Positions 49,039 to 62,382 of a DNA stretch of 64,000 bases are shown piece by piece; position 1 is the first letter of the stretch; the number at the start of each line of letters is the position of its first letter. The notes beneath the pieces were generated by a model that made no database searches, had not been told where the DNA came from, and saw nothing but the letters and a program-made list of their open reading frames with translations. The translations under genes and the position numbers were made by a program. Source of the DNA: Hippophae tibetana (taxonomy: Eukaryota; Streptophyta; Magnoliopsida; Rosales; Elaeagnaceae). Location of the stretch: NCBI GenBank assembly GCA_037013495.1, contig CM072801.1, forward strand, positions 37,312,001-37,376,000, written 5' to 3'.

Positions 49039-52000
49039 TTGCATTGTTTTCTTTCTCTTTCTTTTGGGTTCCAATTTGATCATCTTAACCTTGTTCTAAG
49101 CAATTTAATCATTCTTAATCGTTGAGTTCCTATGTTGTCCGCCAAAAGGTTCCGCATCATTTGGTATCAAAGCCTTGGTTGTTGAAAATATGTAATTTAT
49201 CTTCATATATGTATTTTTATGAATTTTACATTTTAAAAAACTTTGTCCATTGAATTTTATATTCTTTCATAAGTCAAAATCACAATGAAAGATAGATATT
49301 TGTATACCAAGTCTTGTGTTTTCTTTCAATTTTGTTGTCATTATTTTGTGTTTCGATTTAATTTCCTAGTTTTCTTTAAATTCTTTGTATTTTCTTCATG
49401 ATTTATGTTTTTTGTGGTCAACCTATCTTTGTTCTTGAAAACAAATTAGAGCTACTCCAGTTTGCGATTTCAATCAAAACTAGGTTACTAATATGGGTTG
49501 CAAATTTAAACTGTTGTAACTTTTAATTGGTTTATCGAAATGACTATTATAATCAATCAAATCGTTACTCTTTCTATTCCAAAAACACGCTCAAAGAAAA
49601 GTTTATTTATCGGAATCGGTTAACCAAAATTACTTCGTTTACACTACTTGCCAACCTCAAGTAGTTAGGTGGCTTCTTATTGTGTTGTTTTCTGTTCTTG
49701 TTCTTTTGGGTTCCAATTTGATCATCTTAACCCTGTTCTAAGCAATTTAATCATTCTTAATCGTTGAGTTCCTATGTTGTCCGCCAAAAGGGTCCGCATC
49801 ATTTGGTATCAAAGCCTTGGTTGCTGAAAATATGTAATTTATCTTCATATATGTATTTTTTTGAATTTTACATTTTAAAAAACTTTGTCCATTGAATTTT
49901 CTTTTCTTTCATAAGTCAAAATCACAAAGAAAGATAGATATTTGTATACCAAGTCTTGTGTTTTCTTTCAATTTTGTTGTCATTATTTTGCCTATCGATT
50001 TAATTTCCTAGTTTTCTTTAAATTCTTTGTACCTTCTTCATGATTTATGTTTTTTGTGGTCAACCTATCTTTGTTCTTGAAAAAACCTTAGAGCTACTCC
50101 AGTTCGCGATTTCAATCAAAACTAGGTTACTAATATGGGTTGCAACTTTAAACTGTTGTAACTTTTAATTGGTTTATTGAAATGACTATTATAATCAATC
50201 AAATCGTTGCTCTTTCGATTCCAAAAACACGCTCAAAGAAAAGTTTATTTATCGGAATCGGTTAACCAAAATTACTTCGTTTACACTACTTGCCAACCTC
50301 AAATAGTTACGTGGCTTCTTATTGCGTTGTTTTCTGTTCTTGTTCTTTTGGGTTCCAATTTGATCATCTTAACCCTGTTCTAAGCAATTTAATCATTCTT
50401 AATCGTTGAGTACCTATGTTGTCCGCCAAAAGGTTCCGCATCATTTGGTATCAAATCCTTGGTTGCTGAAAATATGTAATTTATCTTTATATATGTATTT
50501 TTTTGAATTTTAGATTTAAAAAAAACTTTGTCCATTGAATTTTATATGCTTTCATAAGTCAAAAACACAATGAAAGATAGATATTTGTATACCAAGTCTT
50601 GTGTTTTCTTTTAATTTTGTTGTCATTATTTTGTCTTTCGATTTAATTTCCTAGTTTTCTTTAAATTCTTTGTACCTTCTTCATGATTTATGTTTTTTGT
50701 GGTTAACCTATCTTTGTTCTTGAAAAAACCTTAGAGCTACTCCAGTTCGCGATTACAATAAAAACTAGGTTACTAATATGGGTTGCAACTTTAAACTTTT
50801 GTAACTTTTAATTGTTTTATCGAAATGACTATTATAATCAATCAAATCGTCGCTCTTTCGATTCCAAAAACACGCTCAAATAAAAGTTTATTTATCGGAA
50901 TTTGTTTTACCAAAATTACTTCTTTTATACTACTTGCCCACCTACAATAGTTAGGTGGCTTCTTATTGCGTTGTTTTCTGTTCTTGTTCTTTTGGGTTCC
51001 AATTTGATCATCTTAACCCTGTTCTAAGCAATTTAATCATTCTTAATCGTTGAGTTCCTATGTTGTACGCCAAAAGGGTCCGCATCATTTGGTATCAAAG
51101 CCTTGGTTGCTGAAAATATGTAATTTATCTTCATATATGTATTTTTTTGAATTTTACATTTTAAAAAACTTTGTCCATTGAATTTTTCTATTCTTTCATA
51201 AGTCAAAATCTTAAAGAAAGATAGATATTTGTATACCAAGTCTTGTGTTTTCTTTCAATTTTGTTGTCATTATTTTGTCTTTCGATTTAATTTCCTAGTT
51301 TTCTTTAAATTCTTTGTACCTTCTTCATGATTTATGTTTTTTGTGGTCAACCTATCTTTGTTCTTGAAAAAACCTTAGAGCTACTCCAGTTCGCGATTTC
51401 AAGCAAAACTAGGTTACTAATATGGGTTGCAACTTTAAACTGTTGTAACTTTTAATTGGTTTATCGAAATGACTATTATAATCAACCAAATCGTTGCTCT
51501 TTCGATTCCAAAAACACGCTCAAAGAAAAGTTTATTTATCGGAATCGGTTAACCAAAATTACTTCGTTTACACTACTTGCCATCCTCAAATAGTTACGTG
51601 GCTTCTTATTGCGTTGGTTTCTGTTCTTGTTCTTTTCGGTTCCAATTTGATCATATTAACCCTATTCTAACAAATTTAATCATTCTTAATCGTTGAGTTC
51701 CTATGTTGTCCGCCAAATGTTTCCGCATCATTTGGTATCAAAGCCTTGGTTGCTGAAAATATGTAATATATCTTCATATATGTATTTTTTTGAATTTTAC
51801 ATTTAAAAAAACTTTGTCTATTGAATTTTCCTATTCTATCATAAGTCAAAATCTTAAAGAAAGATAGATATTTCTATACCAAGTCTTGTGTTTTCTTTCA
51901 ATTTTTTGTCATTATTTTGTCTTTCGATTTAATTTCCTGGTTTTCTTTAAATTCTTTGTACCTTCTTCATGATTTATGTTTTTTATGGTCAACCTATCTT

Positions 52001-52046
52001 TGTTCTTGAAAAAACCTTAGAGCTACTCCAGTTCGTGATTACAATA
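49039..52046 (+). repeat. More diverged monomers with no clear HOR partner
   Basis: About 4.7 monomers with scattered private substitutions (GAAAACAAATTAGAGC 49437, GTTGTACGCC 51062, TTTTCGGTTCC 51634, GAGTACC 50409). No near-identical long-range partner was visible by eye. The CCCACCTACAATAG variant, confined to 50.9-59.3 kb, first appears at 50937. Confidence 0.7.
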
Positions 52047-53335
52047 AAAACTAGGTTACTAATATGGGTTGCAACTTTAAACTGTTGTAACTTTTAATTG
52101 GTTTATCGAAATGACTATTATAATCAATCAAATCGTCTCTCTTTCGATTCCAAAAACACGCTCAAAGAAAAGTTTATTTATCGGAATTTGTTTTACCAAA
52201 ATTACTTCGTTTACACTACTTGCCCACCTACAATAGTTAGGTGGCTTCTTATTGCGTTGTTTTCTGTTCTTGTTCTTTTGGGTTCCAATTTGATCATCTT
52301 AACCCTGTTCTAAGCAATTTAATCATTCTTAATCGTTGAGGTCCTATGTTGTCCGCCAAAAGGTTCCTCATCATTTGGTATCAAAGCCTTGGTTGCTGAA
52401 AATATGTAATTTATCTTCATATATGTATTTTTTTGAATTTTACATTTAAAAAAACTTTTGTCCATTGAATTTTTCTATTCTTTCATAAGTCAAAATCTTA
52501 AAGAAAGATAGATATTTGTATACCAAGTCTTGTGTTTTATTTCAATTTTTTTGTCATTATTTTGTCTTTCGATTTAATTTCCTAGTTTTCTTTAAATTCT
52601 TTCTAAATTCTTGATGATTTATGTTTTTTGTGGTCAACCTATCTTTGTTCTTGAAAAAACATTAGAGCTACTCCAGTTCGCGATTACAATAAAAACTAGG
52701 TTACTAATATGGGTTGCAACTTTAAACTTTTGTAACTTTTAATTGGTTTATCGAAATGACTATTATAATCAATCAAATCGTCGCTCTTTCGATTCCAAAA
52801 ACACGCTCAAATAAAAGTTTATTTATCGAAATTTGTTTTACCAAAATTACTTCGTTTACACTACTTGCCCACCTACAATAGTTAGGTGGCTTCTTATTGC
52901 GTTGTTTTCTGTTCTTGTTCTTTTGGGTTCCAATTTGATCATCTTAACCCTGTTCTAAGCAATTTAATCATTCTTAATCGTTGAGTTCCTATGTTGTCCG
53001 CCAAAAGGTTCCTCATCATTTGGTATCAAAGCCTTGGTTGCTGAAAATATGTAATTTATTTTCATATATGTATTTTTTTGAATTTTACATTTAAAAAAAC
53101 TTTGTCCATTTAATTTTTCTATTCTTTCATAAGTCAAAATCTTAAAGAAAGATAGATATTTGTATACCAAGTCTTGGGTTTTCTTTCAATTTTTTTGTCA
53201 TTATTTTGTCGTTCGATTTAATTTCCTAGTTTTCTTTAAATTCTTTGTACCTTCTTCATGATTTATGTTTTTTGTGGTCAACCTATCTTTGTTCTTGAAA
53301 AAACCTTAGAGCTACTCCAGTTCGCGATTTCAAGC
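52047..53335 (+). repeat. 2-mer HOR unit (1289 bp), copy 1
   Basis: Two monomers followed directly by a second copy at an offset of exactly 1289 bp. Shared tags: CGTCTCTCTTTCG (52133/53422), GAGGTCCTATG (52338/53627), CTTGATGATTTATG (52611/53900) and GTCGTTCG at the end. No internal difference noticed by eye. Confidence 0.9.
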
Positions 53336-54624
53336 AAAACTAGGTTACTAATATGGGTTGCAACTTTAAACTGTTGTAACTTTTAATTGGTTTATCGAAA
53401 TGACTATTATAATCAATCAAATCGTCTCTCTTTCGATTCCAAAAACACGCTCAAAGAAAAGTTTATTTATCGGAATTTGTTTTACCAAAATTACTTCGTT
53501 TACACTACTTGCCCACCTACAATAGTTAGGTGGCTTCTTATTGCGTTGTTTTCTGTTCTTGTTCTTTTGGGTTCCAATTTGATCATCTTAACCCTGTTCT
53601 AAGCAATTTAATCATTCTTAATCGTTGAGGTCCTATGTTGTCCGCCAAAAGGTTCCTCATCATTTGGTATCAAAGCCTTGGTTGCTGAAAATATGTAATT
53701 TATCTTCATATATGTATTTTTTTGAATTTTACATTTAAAAAAACTTTTGTCCATTGAATTTTTCTATTCTTTCATAAGTCAAAATCTTAAAGAAAGATAG
53801 ATATTTGTATACCAAGTCTTGTGTTTTATTTCAATTTTTTTGTCATTATTTTGTCTTTCGATTTAATTTCCTAGTTTTCTTTAAATTCTTTCTAAATTCT
53901 TGATGATTTATGTTTTTTGTGGTCAACCTATCTTTGTTCTTGAAAAAACATTAGAGCTACTCCAGTTCGCGATTACAATAAAAACTAGGTTACTAATATG
54001 GGTTGCAACTTTAAACTTTTGTAACTTTTAATTGGTTTATCGAAATGACTATTATAATCAATCAAATCGTCGCTCTTTCGATTCCAAAAACACGCTCAAA
54101 TAAAAGTTTATTTATCGAAATTTGTTTTACCAAAATTACTTCGTTTACACTACTTGCCCACCTACAATAGTTAGGTGGCTTCTTATTGCGTTGTTTTCTG
54201 TTCTTGTTCTTTTGGGTTCCAATTTGATCATCTTAACCCTGTTCTAAGCAATTTAATCATTCTTAATCGTTGAGTTCCTATGTTGTCCGCCAAAAGGTTC
54301 CTCATCATTTGGTATCAAAGCCTTGGTTGCTGAAAATATGTAATTTATTTTCATATATGTATTTTTTTGAATTTTACATTTAAAAAAACTTTGTCCATTT
54401 AATTTTTCTATTCTTTCATAAGTCAAAATCTTAAAGAAAGATAGATATTTGTATACCAAGTCTTGGGTTTTCTTTCAATTTTTTTGTCATTATTTTGTCG
54501 TTCGATTTAATTTCCTAGTTTTCTTTAAATTCTTTGTACCTTCTTCATGATTTATGTTTTTTGTGGTCAACCTATCTTTGTTCTTGAAAAAACCTTAGAG
54601 CTACTCCAGTTCGCGATTTCAAGC
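53336..54624 (+). repeat. 2-mer HOR unit (1289 bp), copy 2
   Basis: Second tandem copy. The match to copy 1 continues 81 bp past the unit (to 54705), which gives the interval of identity in which the exchange took place. The right part of this copy is also the start of the 5-mer unit. Confidence 0.9.
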
Positions 54625-57423
54625 AAAACTAGGTTACTAATATGGGTTGCAACTTTAAACTGTTGTAACTTTTAATTGGTTTATCGAAATGACTATTATA
54701 ATCAACCAAATCGTTGCTCTTTCGATTCCAAAAACACGCTCAAAGAAAAGTTTATTTATCGGAATCGGTTAACCAAAATTACTTCGTTTACACTACTTGC
54801 CATATTCAAATAGTTACGTGGCTTCTTATTGCGTTGTTTTCTGTTCTTGTTCTTCTCCGTTCCAATTTGATCATCTTAACCCTGTTCTAAGCAATTTAAT
54901 CATTCTTAATCGTTGAGTTCCTATGTTGTCCGCCGAAAGGGTCCGCATCATTTGGTATCAAAGCCTTGGTTGCTGAAAATATGTAATTTATTTTCATATA
55001 TGAATTTTTTTGAATTTTACATTTTAAAAAACTTTGTCCATTGAATTTTCTATTCTTTCATAAGTCAATATCACAAAGGAAGATAGATATTTGTATACCA
55101 AGTCTTGTGTTTTCTTTCAATTTTGTTGTCATTATTTTGTCTATCGATTTAATTTCCTAGTTTTCTTTAAATTCTTTCTACCTTCTTGATGATTTATGTT
55201 TTTTGTGGTCAACCTATCTTTGTTCTTGAAAAAACATTAGAGCTACTCCAGTTCGCGATTACAATAAAAACTAGGTTACTAATATGGGTTGCAACTTTAA
55301 ACTTTTGTAACTTTTAATTGGTTTATCGAAATGACTATTATAATCAATCAAATCGTCGCTCCTTCGATTCCAAAAACACGCTCAAATAAAAGTTTATTTA
55401 TCGGAATTTGTTTTACCAAAATTACTTCGTTTACACTACTTGCCCACCTACAATAGTTAGGTGGCTTCTTATTGCGTTGTTTTCTGTTCTTGTTCTTTTG
55501 GGTTAAAATTTGATCATCTTAACCCTGTTCTAAGCAATTTAATCATTCTTAATCGTTGAGGTCCTATGTTGTCCGCCAAAAGGTTCCTCATCATTTGGTA
55601 TCAAAGCCTTGGTTGCTGAAAATATGTAATTTATCTTCATATATTTATTTTTTTGAATTTTACATTTAAAAAAACTTTTGTCCATTGAATTTTTCTATTC
55701 TTTCATAAGTCAAAATCTTAAAGAAAGATAGATATTTGTATACCAAGTCTTGTGTTTTATTTCAATTTTTTTGTCATTATTTTGTCTTTCGATTTAATTT
55801 CCTAGATTTCTTTAAATTCTTTCTACCTTCTTGATGATTTATGTTTTTTGTGGTCAACCTATCTTTGTTCTTGAAAAAACATTAGAGCTACTCCAGTTAG
55901 CGATTACAATAAAAACTAGGTTACTAATATGGGTTGCAACTTTAAACTTTTGTAACTTTTAATTGGTTTATCGAAATGACTATTATAATCAATCAAATCG
56001 TCGCTCTTTCGATTCCAAAAACACGCTCAAATAAAAGTTTATTTATCGGAATTTGTTTTACCAAAATTACTTCGTTTACACTACTTGCCCACCTACAATA
56101 GTTAGGTGGCTTCTTATTGCGTTTTTTTCTGTTCTTGTTCTTTTGGGTTCCAATTTGATCATCTTAACCCTGTTCTAAGCAATTTAATCATTCTTAATCG
56201 TTGAGTTCCTATGTTGTCCGCCAAAAGGTTCCTCATCATTTGGTATCAAAGCCTTGGTTGCTGAAAATATGTAATTTATCTTCATATATGTATTTTTTTG
56301 AATTTTACATTTAAAAAAAACTTTGTCCATTGAATTTTATATGCTTTCATAAGTCAAAATCACAAAGAAAGATAGATATTTGTATACCAAGTCTTGTGTT
56401 TTCTTTCAATTTTTTTGTCATTATTTTGTCTTTCGATTTAATTTCCTAGTTTTCTTTAAATTCTTTCTACCTTCTTCATGATTTATGTTTTTTGTGGTCA
56501 ACCTATATTTGTTCTTGAAAAAACCTTAGAGCTACTCCAGTTCGCGATTTCAAGCAAAACTAGGTTACTAATATGGGTTGCAACTTTAAACTGTTGTAAC
56601 TTTTAATTGGTTTATCGAAATGACTATTATAATCAACCAAATCGTTGCTCTTTTGATTCCAAAAACACGCTCAAAGAAAAGTTTATTTATCGGAATCGGT
56701 TAACCAAAATTACTTCGTTTACACTACTTGCCATATTCAAATAGTTACGTGGCTTCTTATTGCGTTGTTTTCTGTTCTTGTTCTTCTCGGTTCCAATTTG
56801 ATCATCTTAACCCTGTTCTAAGCAATTTAATCATTCTTAATCGTTGAGTTCCTATGTTGTCCGCCAAAAGGGTCCGCATCATTTGGTATCAAAGCCTTGG
56901 TTGCCGAAAATATGTAATTTATCTTCATATATGAATTTTTTTGAATTTTACATTTTAAAAAACTTTGTCCATTGAATTTTCTATTCTTTCATAAGTCAAA
57001 ATCACAAAGGAAGATAGATATTTGTATACCAAGTCTTGTGTTTTCTTTCAATTTTGTTGTCATTATTTTGTCTATCGATTTAATTTCCTAGTTTTCTTTA
57101 AATTCTTTCTACCTTCTTGATGATTTATGTTTTTTGTGGTCAACCTATCTTTGTTCTTGAAAAAACATTAGAGCTACTCCAGTTCGCGATTACAATAAAA
57201 ACTAGGTTACTAATATGGGTTGCAACTTTAAACTTTTGTAACTTTTAATTGGTTTATCGAAATGACTATTATAATCAATCAAATCGTCGCTCTTTCGATT
57301 CCAAAAACACGCTCAAAGAAAAGTTTATTTATCGGAATTTGTTTTACCAAAATTACTTCGTTTACACTACTTGCCAACCTCAAATAGTTACGTGGCTTCT
57401 TATTGCGTTGTTTTCTGTTCTTT
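54207..57423 (+). repeat. 5-mer HOR unit (3217 bp), copy 1
   Basis: Five monomers followed directly by a second copy at an offset of exactly 3217 bp. Shared tags: GCCATATTCAAATAG (54799/58016), CGCCGAAAGGG (54931/58148), CGCTCCTTCG (55357/58574), GGGTTAAAATTTG (55500/58717) and TTGCCGAAAATATG (56899/60116). No internal difference noticed by eye. Confidence 0.92.
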
Positions 57424-60400
57424 TTCTTTTGGGTTCCAATTTGATCATCTTAACCCTGTTCTAAGCAATTTAATCATTCTTAATCGTTGAGTTCCTATGT
57501 TGTCCGCCAAAAGGTTCCTCATCATTTGGTATCAAAGCCTTGGTTGCTGAAAATATGTAATTTATTTTCATATATGTATTTTTTTGAATTTTACATTTAA
57601 AAAAACTTTGTCCATTTAATTTTTCTATTCTTTCATAAGTCAAAATCTTAAAGAAAGATAGATATTTGTATACCAAGTCTTGGGTTTTCTTTCAATTTTT
57701 TTGTCATTATTTTGTCGTTCGATTTAATTTCCTAGTTTTCTTTAAATTCTTTGTACCTTCTTCATGATTTATGTTTTTTGTGGTCAACCTATCTTTGTTC
57801 TTGAAAAAACCTTAGAGCTACTCCAGTTCGCGATTTCAAGCAAAACTAGGTTACTAATATGGGTTGCAACTTTAAACTGTTGTAACTTTTAATTGGTTTA
57901 TCGAAATGACTATTATAATCAACCAAATCGTTGCTCTTTCGATTCCAAAAACACGCTCAAAGAAAAGTTTATTTATCGGAATCGGTTAACCAAAATTACT
58001 TCGTTTACACTACTTGCCATATTCAAATAGTTACGTGGCTTCTTATTGCGTTGTTTTCTGTTCTTGTTCTTCTCCGTTCCAATTTGATCATCTTAACCCT
58101 GTTCTAAGCAATTTAATCATTCTTAATCGTTGAGTTCCTATGTTGTCCGCCGAAAGGGTCCGCATCATTTGGTATCAAAGCCTTGGTTGCTGAAAATATG
58201 TAATTTATTTTCATATATGAATTTTTTTGAATTTTACATTTTAAAAAACTTTGTCCATTGAATTTTCTATTCTTTCATAAGTCAATATCACAAAGGAAGA
58301 TAGATATTTGTATACCAAGTCTTGTGTTTTCTTTCAATTTTGTTGTCATTATTTTGTCTATCGATTTAATTTCCTAGTTTTCTTTAAATTCTTTCTACCT
58401 TCTTGATGATTTATGTTTTTTGTGGTCAACCTATCTTTGTTCTTGAAAAAACATTAGAGCTACTCCAGTTCGCGATTACAATAAAAACTAGGTTACTAAT
58501 ATGGGTTGCAACTTTAAACTTTTGTAACTTTTAATTGGTTTATCGAAATGACTATTATAATCAATCAAATCGTCGCTCCTTCGATTCCAAAAACACGCTC
58601 AAATAAAAGTTTATTTATCGGAATTTGTTTTACCAAAATTACTTCGTTTACACTACTTGCCCACCTACAATAGTTAGGTGGCTTCTTATTGCGTTGTTTT
58701 CTGTTCTTGTTCTTTTGGGTTAAAATTTGATCATCTTAACCCTGTTCTAAGCAATTTAATCATTCTTAATCGTTGAGGTCCTATGTTGTCCGCCAAAAGG
58801 TTCCTCATCATTTGGTATCAAAGCCTTGGTTGCTGAAAATATGTAATTTATCTTCATATATTTATTTTTTTGAATTTTACATTTAAAAAAACTTTTGTCC
58901 ATTGAATTTTTCTATTCTTTCATAAGTCAAAATCTTAAAGAAAGATAGATATTTGTATACCAAGTCTTGTGTTTTATTTCAATTTTTTTGTCATTATTTT
59001 GTCTTTCGATTTAATTTCCTAGATTTCTTTAAATTCTTTCTACCTTCTTGATGATTTATGTTTTTTGTGGTCAACCTATCTTTGTTCTTGAAAAAACATT
59101 AGAGCTACTCCAGTTAGCGATTACAATAAAAACTAGGTTACTAATATGGGTTGCAACTTTAAACTTTTGTAACTTTTAATTGGTTTATCGAAATGACTAT
59201 TATAATCAATCAAATCGTCGCTCTTTCGATTCCAAAAACACGCTCAAATAAAAGTTTATTTATCGGAATTTGTTTTACCAAAATTACTTCGTTTACACTA
59301 CTTGCCCACCTACAATAGTTAGGTGGCTTCTTATTGCGTTTTTTTCTGTTCTTGTTCTTTTGGGTTCCAATTTGATCATCTTAACCCTGTTCTAAGCAAT
59401 TTAATCATTCTTAATCGTTGAGTTCCTATGTTGTCCGCCAAAAGGTTCCTCATCATTTGGTATCAAAGCCTTGGTTGCTGAAAATATGTAATTTATCTTC
59501 ATATATGTATTTTTTTGAATTTTACATTTAAAAAAAACTTTGTCCATTGAATTTTATATGCTTTCATAAGTCAAAATCACAAAGAAAGATAGATATTTGT
59601 ATACCAAGTCTTGTGTTTTCTTTCAATTTTTTTGTCATTATTTTGTCTTTCGATTTAATTTCCTAGTTTTCTTTAAATTCTTTCTACCTTCTTCATGATT
59701 TATGTTTTTTGTGGTCAACCTATATTTGTTCTTGAAAAAACCTTAGAGCTACTCCAGTTCGCGATTTCAAGCAAAACTAGGTTACTAATATGGGTTGCAA
59801 CTTTAAACTGTTGTAACTTTTAATTGGTTTATCGAAATGACTATTATAATCAACCAAATCGTTGCTCTTTTGATTCCAAAAACACGCTCAAAGAAAAGTT
59901 TATTTATCGGAATCGGTTAACCAAAATTACTTCGTTTACACTACTTGCCATATTCAAATAGTTACGTGGCTTCTTATTGCGTTGTTTTCTGTTCTTGTTC
60001 TTCTCGGTTCCAATTTGATCATCTTAACCCTGTTCTAAGCAATTTAATCATTCTTAATCGTTGAGTTCCTATGTTGTCCGCCAAAAGGGTCCGCATCATT
60101 TGGTATCAAAGCCTTGGTTGCCGAAAATATGTAATTTATCTTCATATATGAATTTTTTTGAATTTTACATTTTAAAAAACTTTGTCCATTGAATTTTCTA
60201 TTCTTTCATAAGTCAAAATCACAAAGGAAGATAGATATTTGTATACCAAGTCTTGTGTTTTCTTTCAATTTTGTTGTCATTATTTTGTCTATCGATTTAA
60301 TTTCCTAGTTTTCTTTAAATTCTTTCTACCTTCTTGATGATTTATGTTTTTTGTGGTCAACCTATCTTTGTTCTTGAAAAAACATTAGAGCTACTCCAGT

Positions 60401-60640
60401 TCGCGATTACAATAAAAACTAGGTTACTAATATGGGTTGCAACTTTAAACTTTTGTAACTTTTAATTGGTTTATCGAAATGACTATTATAATCAATCAAA
60501 TCGTCGCTCTTTCGATTCCAAAAACACGCTCAAAGAAAAGTTTATTTATCGGAATTTGTTTTACCAAAATTACTTCGTTTACACTACTTGCCAACCTCAA
60601 ATAGTTACGTGGCTTCTTATTGCGTTGTTTTCTGTTCTTT
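57424..60640 (+). repeat. 5-mer HOR unit (3217 bp), copy 2
   Basis: Second tandem copy; matching extends to 60682. The junction lies between 57424 and 57465, flanked by G/T at 54206/57423 and C/A at 57466/60683. Confidence 0.92.
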
Positions 60641-60682
60641 TTCTTTTGGGTTCCAATTTGATCATCTTAACCCTGTTCTAAG

Positions 60683-61096
60683 AAATTTAATCATTCTTAA
60701 TCGTTGAGTTCCTATGTTGTCCGCCAAATGGTTCCGCATCATTTGGTATCAAAGCCTTGGTTGCTGAAAATATGTAATATATCTTCATATATGTATTTTT
60801 TTGAATTTTACATTTAAAAAAACTTTGTCCATTGAATTTTCCTATTCTATCATAAGTCAAAATCTTAAAGAAAGATATATATTTGTATACCAAGTCTTGT
60901 GTTTTCTTTCAATTTTTTTGTCATTATTTTGTCTTTCGATTTAATTTCCTAGTTTTCTTTAAATTCTTTCTACCTTATTTATGATTTATGTTTTTTGTGG
61001 TCAACCTATCTTTGTTCTTGAAAAAACCTTAGAGCTACTCCAGTTTGCGATTACAATAAAAACTAGGTTACTAATATGGGTTGCAACTTTAAACTT
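60683..61096 (+). repeat. Satellite between 5-mer and 2-mer HORs
   Basis: About two thirds of a monomer, with the CAAATGG/AAAGCC anchor type and private changes GATATATATTTG (60876) and CCTTATTTATG (60973). Nothing else seen. Confidence 0.8.
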
Positions 61097-62382
61097 TTGT
61101 AACTTTTAATTGGTTTATCGAAATGACTATTATAATCAATCAAATCGTTGCTCTTTCGATTCCAAAAACACGCTCAAAGAAAAGTTTATTTATCGAAATC
61201 GGTTAACCAAAATTATTTCGTTTACACTACTTGCCAACCTCAAATATTTAGGTGCCTTCTTATTGCGTTGTGTTCTGTTCTTGTTCTTTTGGGTTCCAAT
61301 TTGATCATCTTAACCTTGTTCTAAGCAATTTAATCATTCTTAATCGTTGAGTTCCTATGTTGTCCGCCAAAAGGTTCGGCATCATTTGGTATCAAAGCCT
61401 TGGTTGCTGAAAATATGTAATTTATCTTCATATATGTATTTTTTTTGAATTTAACATTTAAAACATTTTGTCCATTGAATTTTCTATTCTTTCATAAGTT
61501 AAAATCACAAAGGAAGATAGATATTTGTATACCAAGTCTTGTGTTTTCTTTCAATTTTGTTGTCATTATTTTGTCTATCGATTTAATTTCCTAGTTTTCT
61601 TTAAATTCTTTGTACCTTCTTCATGATTTATGTTTTTTGTGGTCAACCTATCTTTGTTCTTGAAAAAACCTTAGAGCTACTCCAGTTCGCGATTACAATA
61701 AAAACTAGGTTACTAATATGGGTTGCAACTTTAAACTGTTGTAACTTTAAATTGGTTTATCGAAATGACTATTATAATCAATCAAATCGTCGCTCTTTCG
61801 ATTCCAAAAACACGCTCAAAGAAAAGTTTATTTATCGGAATTTGTTTTACCAAAATTACTTCGTTTACACTACTTGCCAACCTCAAATAGTTAGGTGGCT
61901 TCTTATTGCGTTTTTTTCTGTTCTTGTTCTTTTTATGTTCCAATTTGATCATCTTAACCCTGTTCTAAGCAATTTAATCATTCTTAATCGTTGAGTTCCT
62001 ATGTTATCCACCAAAAGGTTCCGCATCATTTGGTATCAAAGCCTTGTTGCTGAAAATATATTATATAACTTCATATATGTATTTTTTTGAATTTTACATT
62101 TAAAAAAACTTTGTCCATTGAATTTTCCTATTCTATCATAAGTCAAAATCTTAAAGAAAGATAGATATTTGTATACCAAGTCTTGTGTTTTCTTTCAATT
62201 TTTTTGTCATTATTTTGTCTTTCGATTTAATTTCCTAGTTTTCTTGAAATTCTTTGTACCTTTTTCATGATTTATGTTTTTTGTGGTCAACCTATCTTTG
62301 TTCTTGAAAAAACCTTAGAGCTACTCAAGTTCTCGATTTCAATAAAAACTAGGTTACTAATATGGGTTGCAACTTTAAACTG
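61097..62382 (+). repeat. 2-mer HOR unit (1286 bp), copy 1
   Basis: Two monomers, one GTTGTCCGCC type and one GTTATCCACC type, repeated at an offset of exactly 1286 bp. Tags: AAATATTTAGGTGCC (61241/62527/63813), AGGTTCGGCATC (61371/62657/63943), TTAAAACATTTTGTCC (61460/62746) and GTTATCCACC (62003/63289). Confidence 0.92.
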
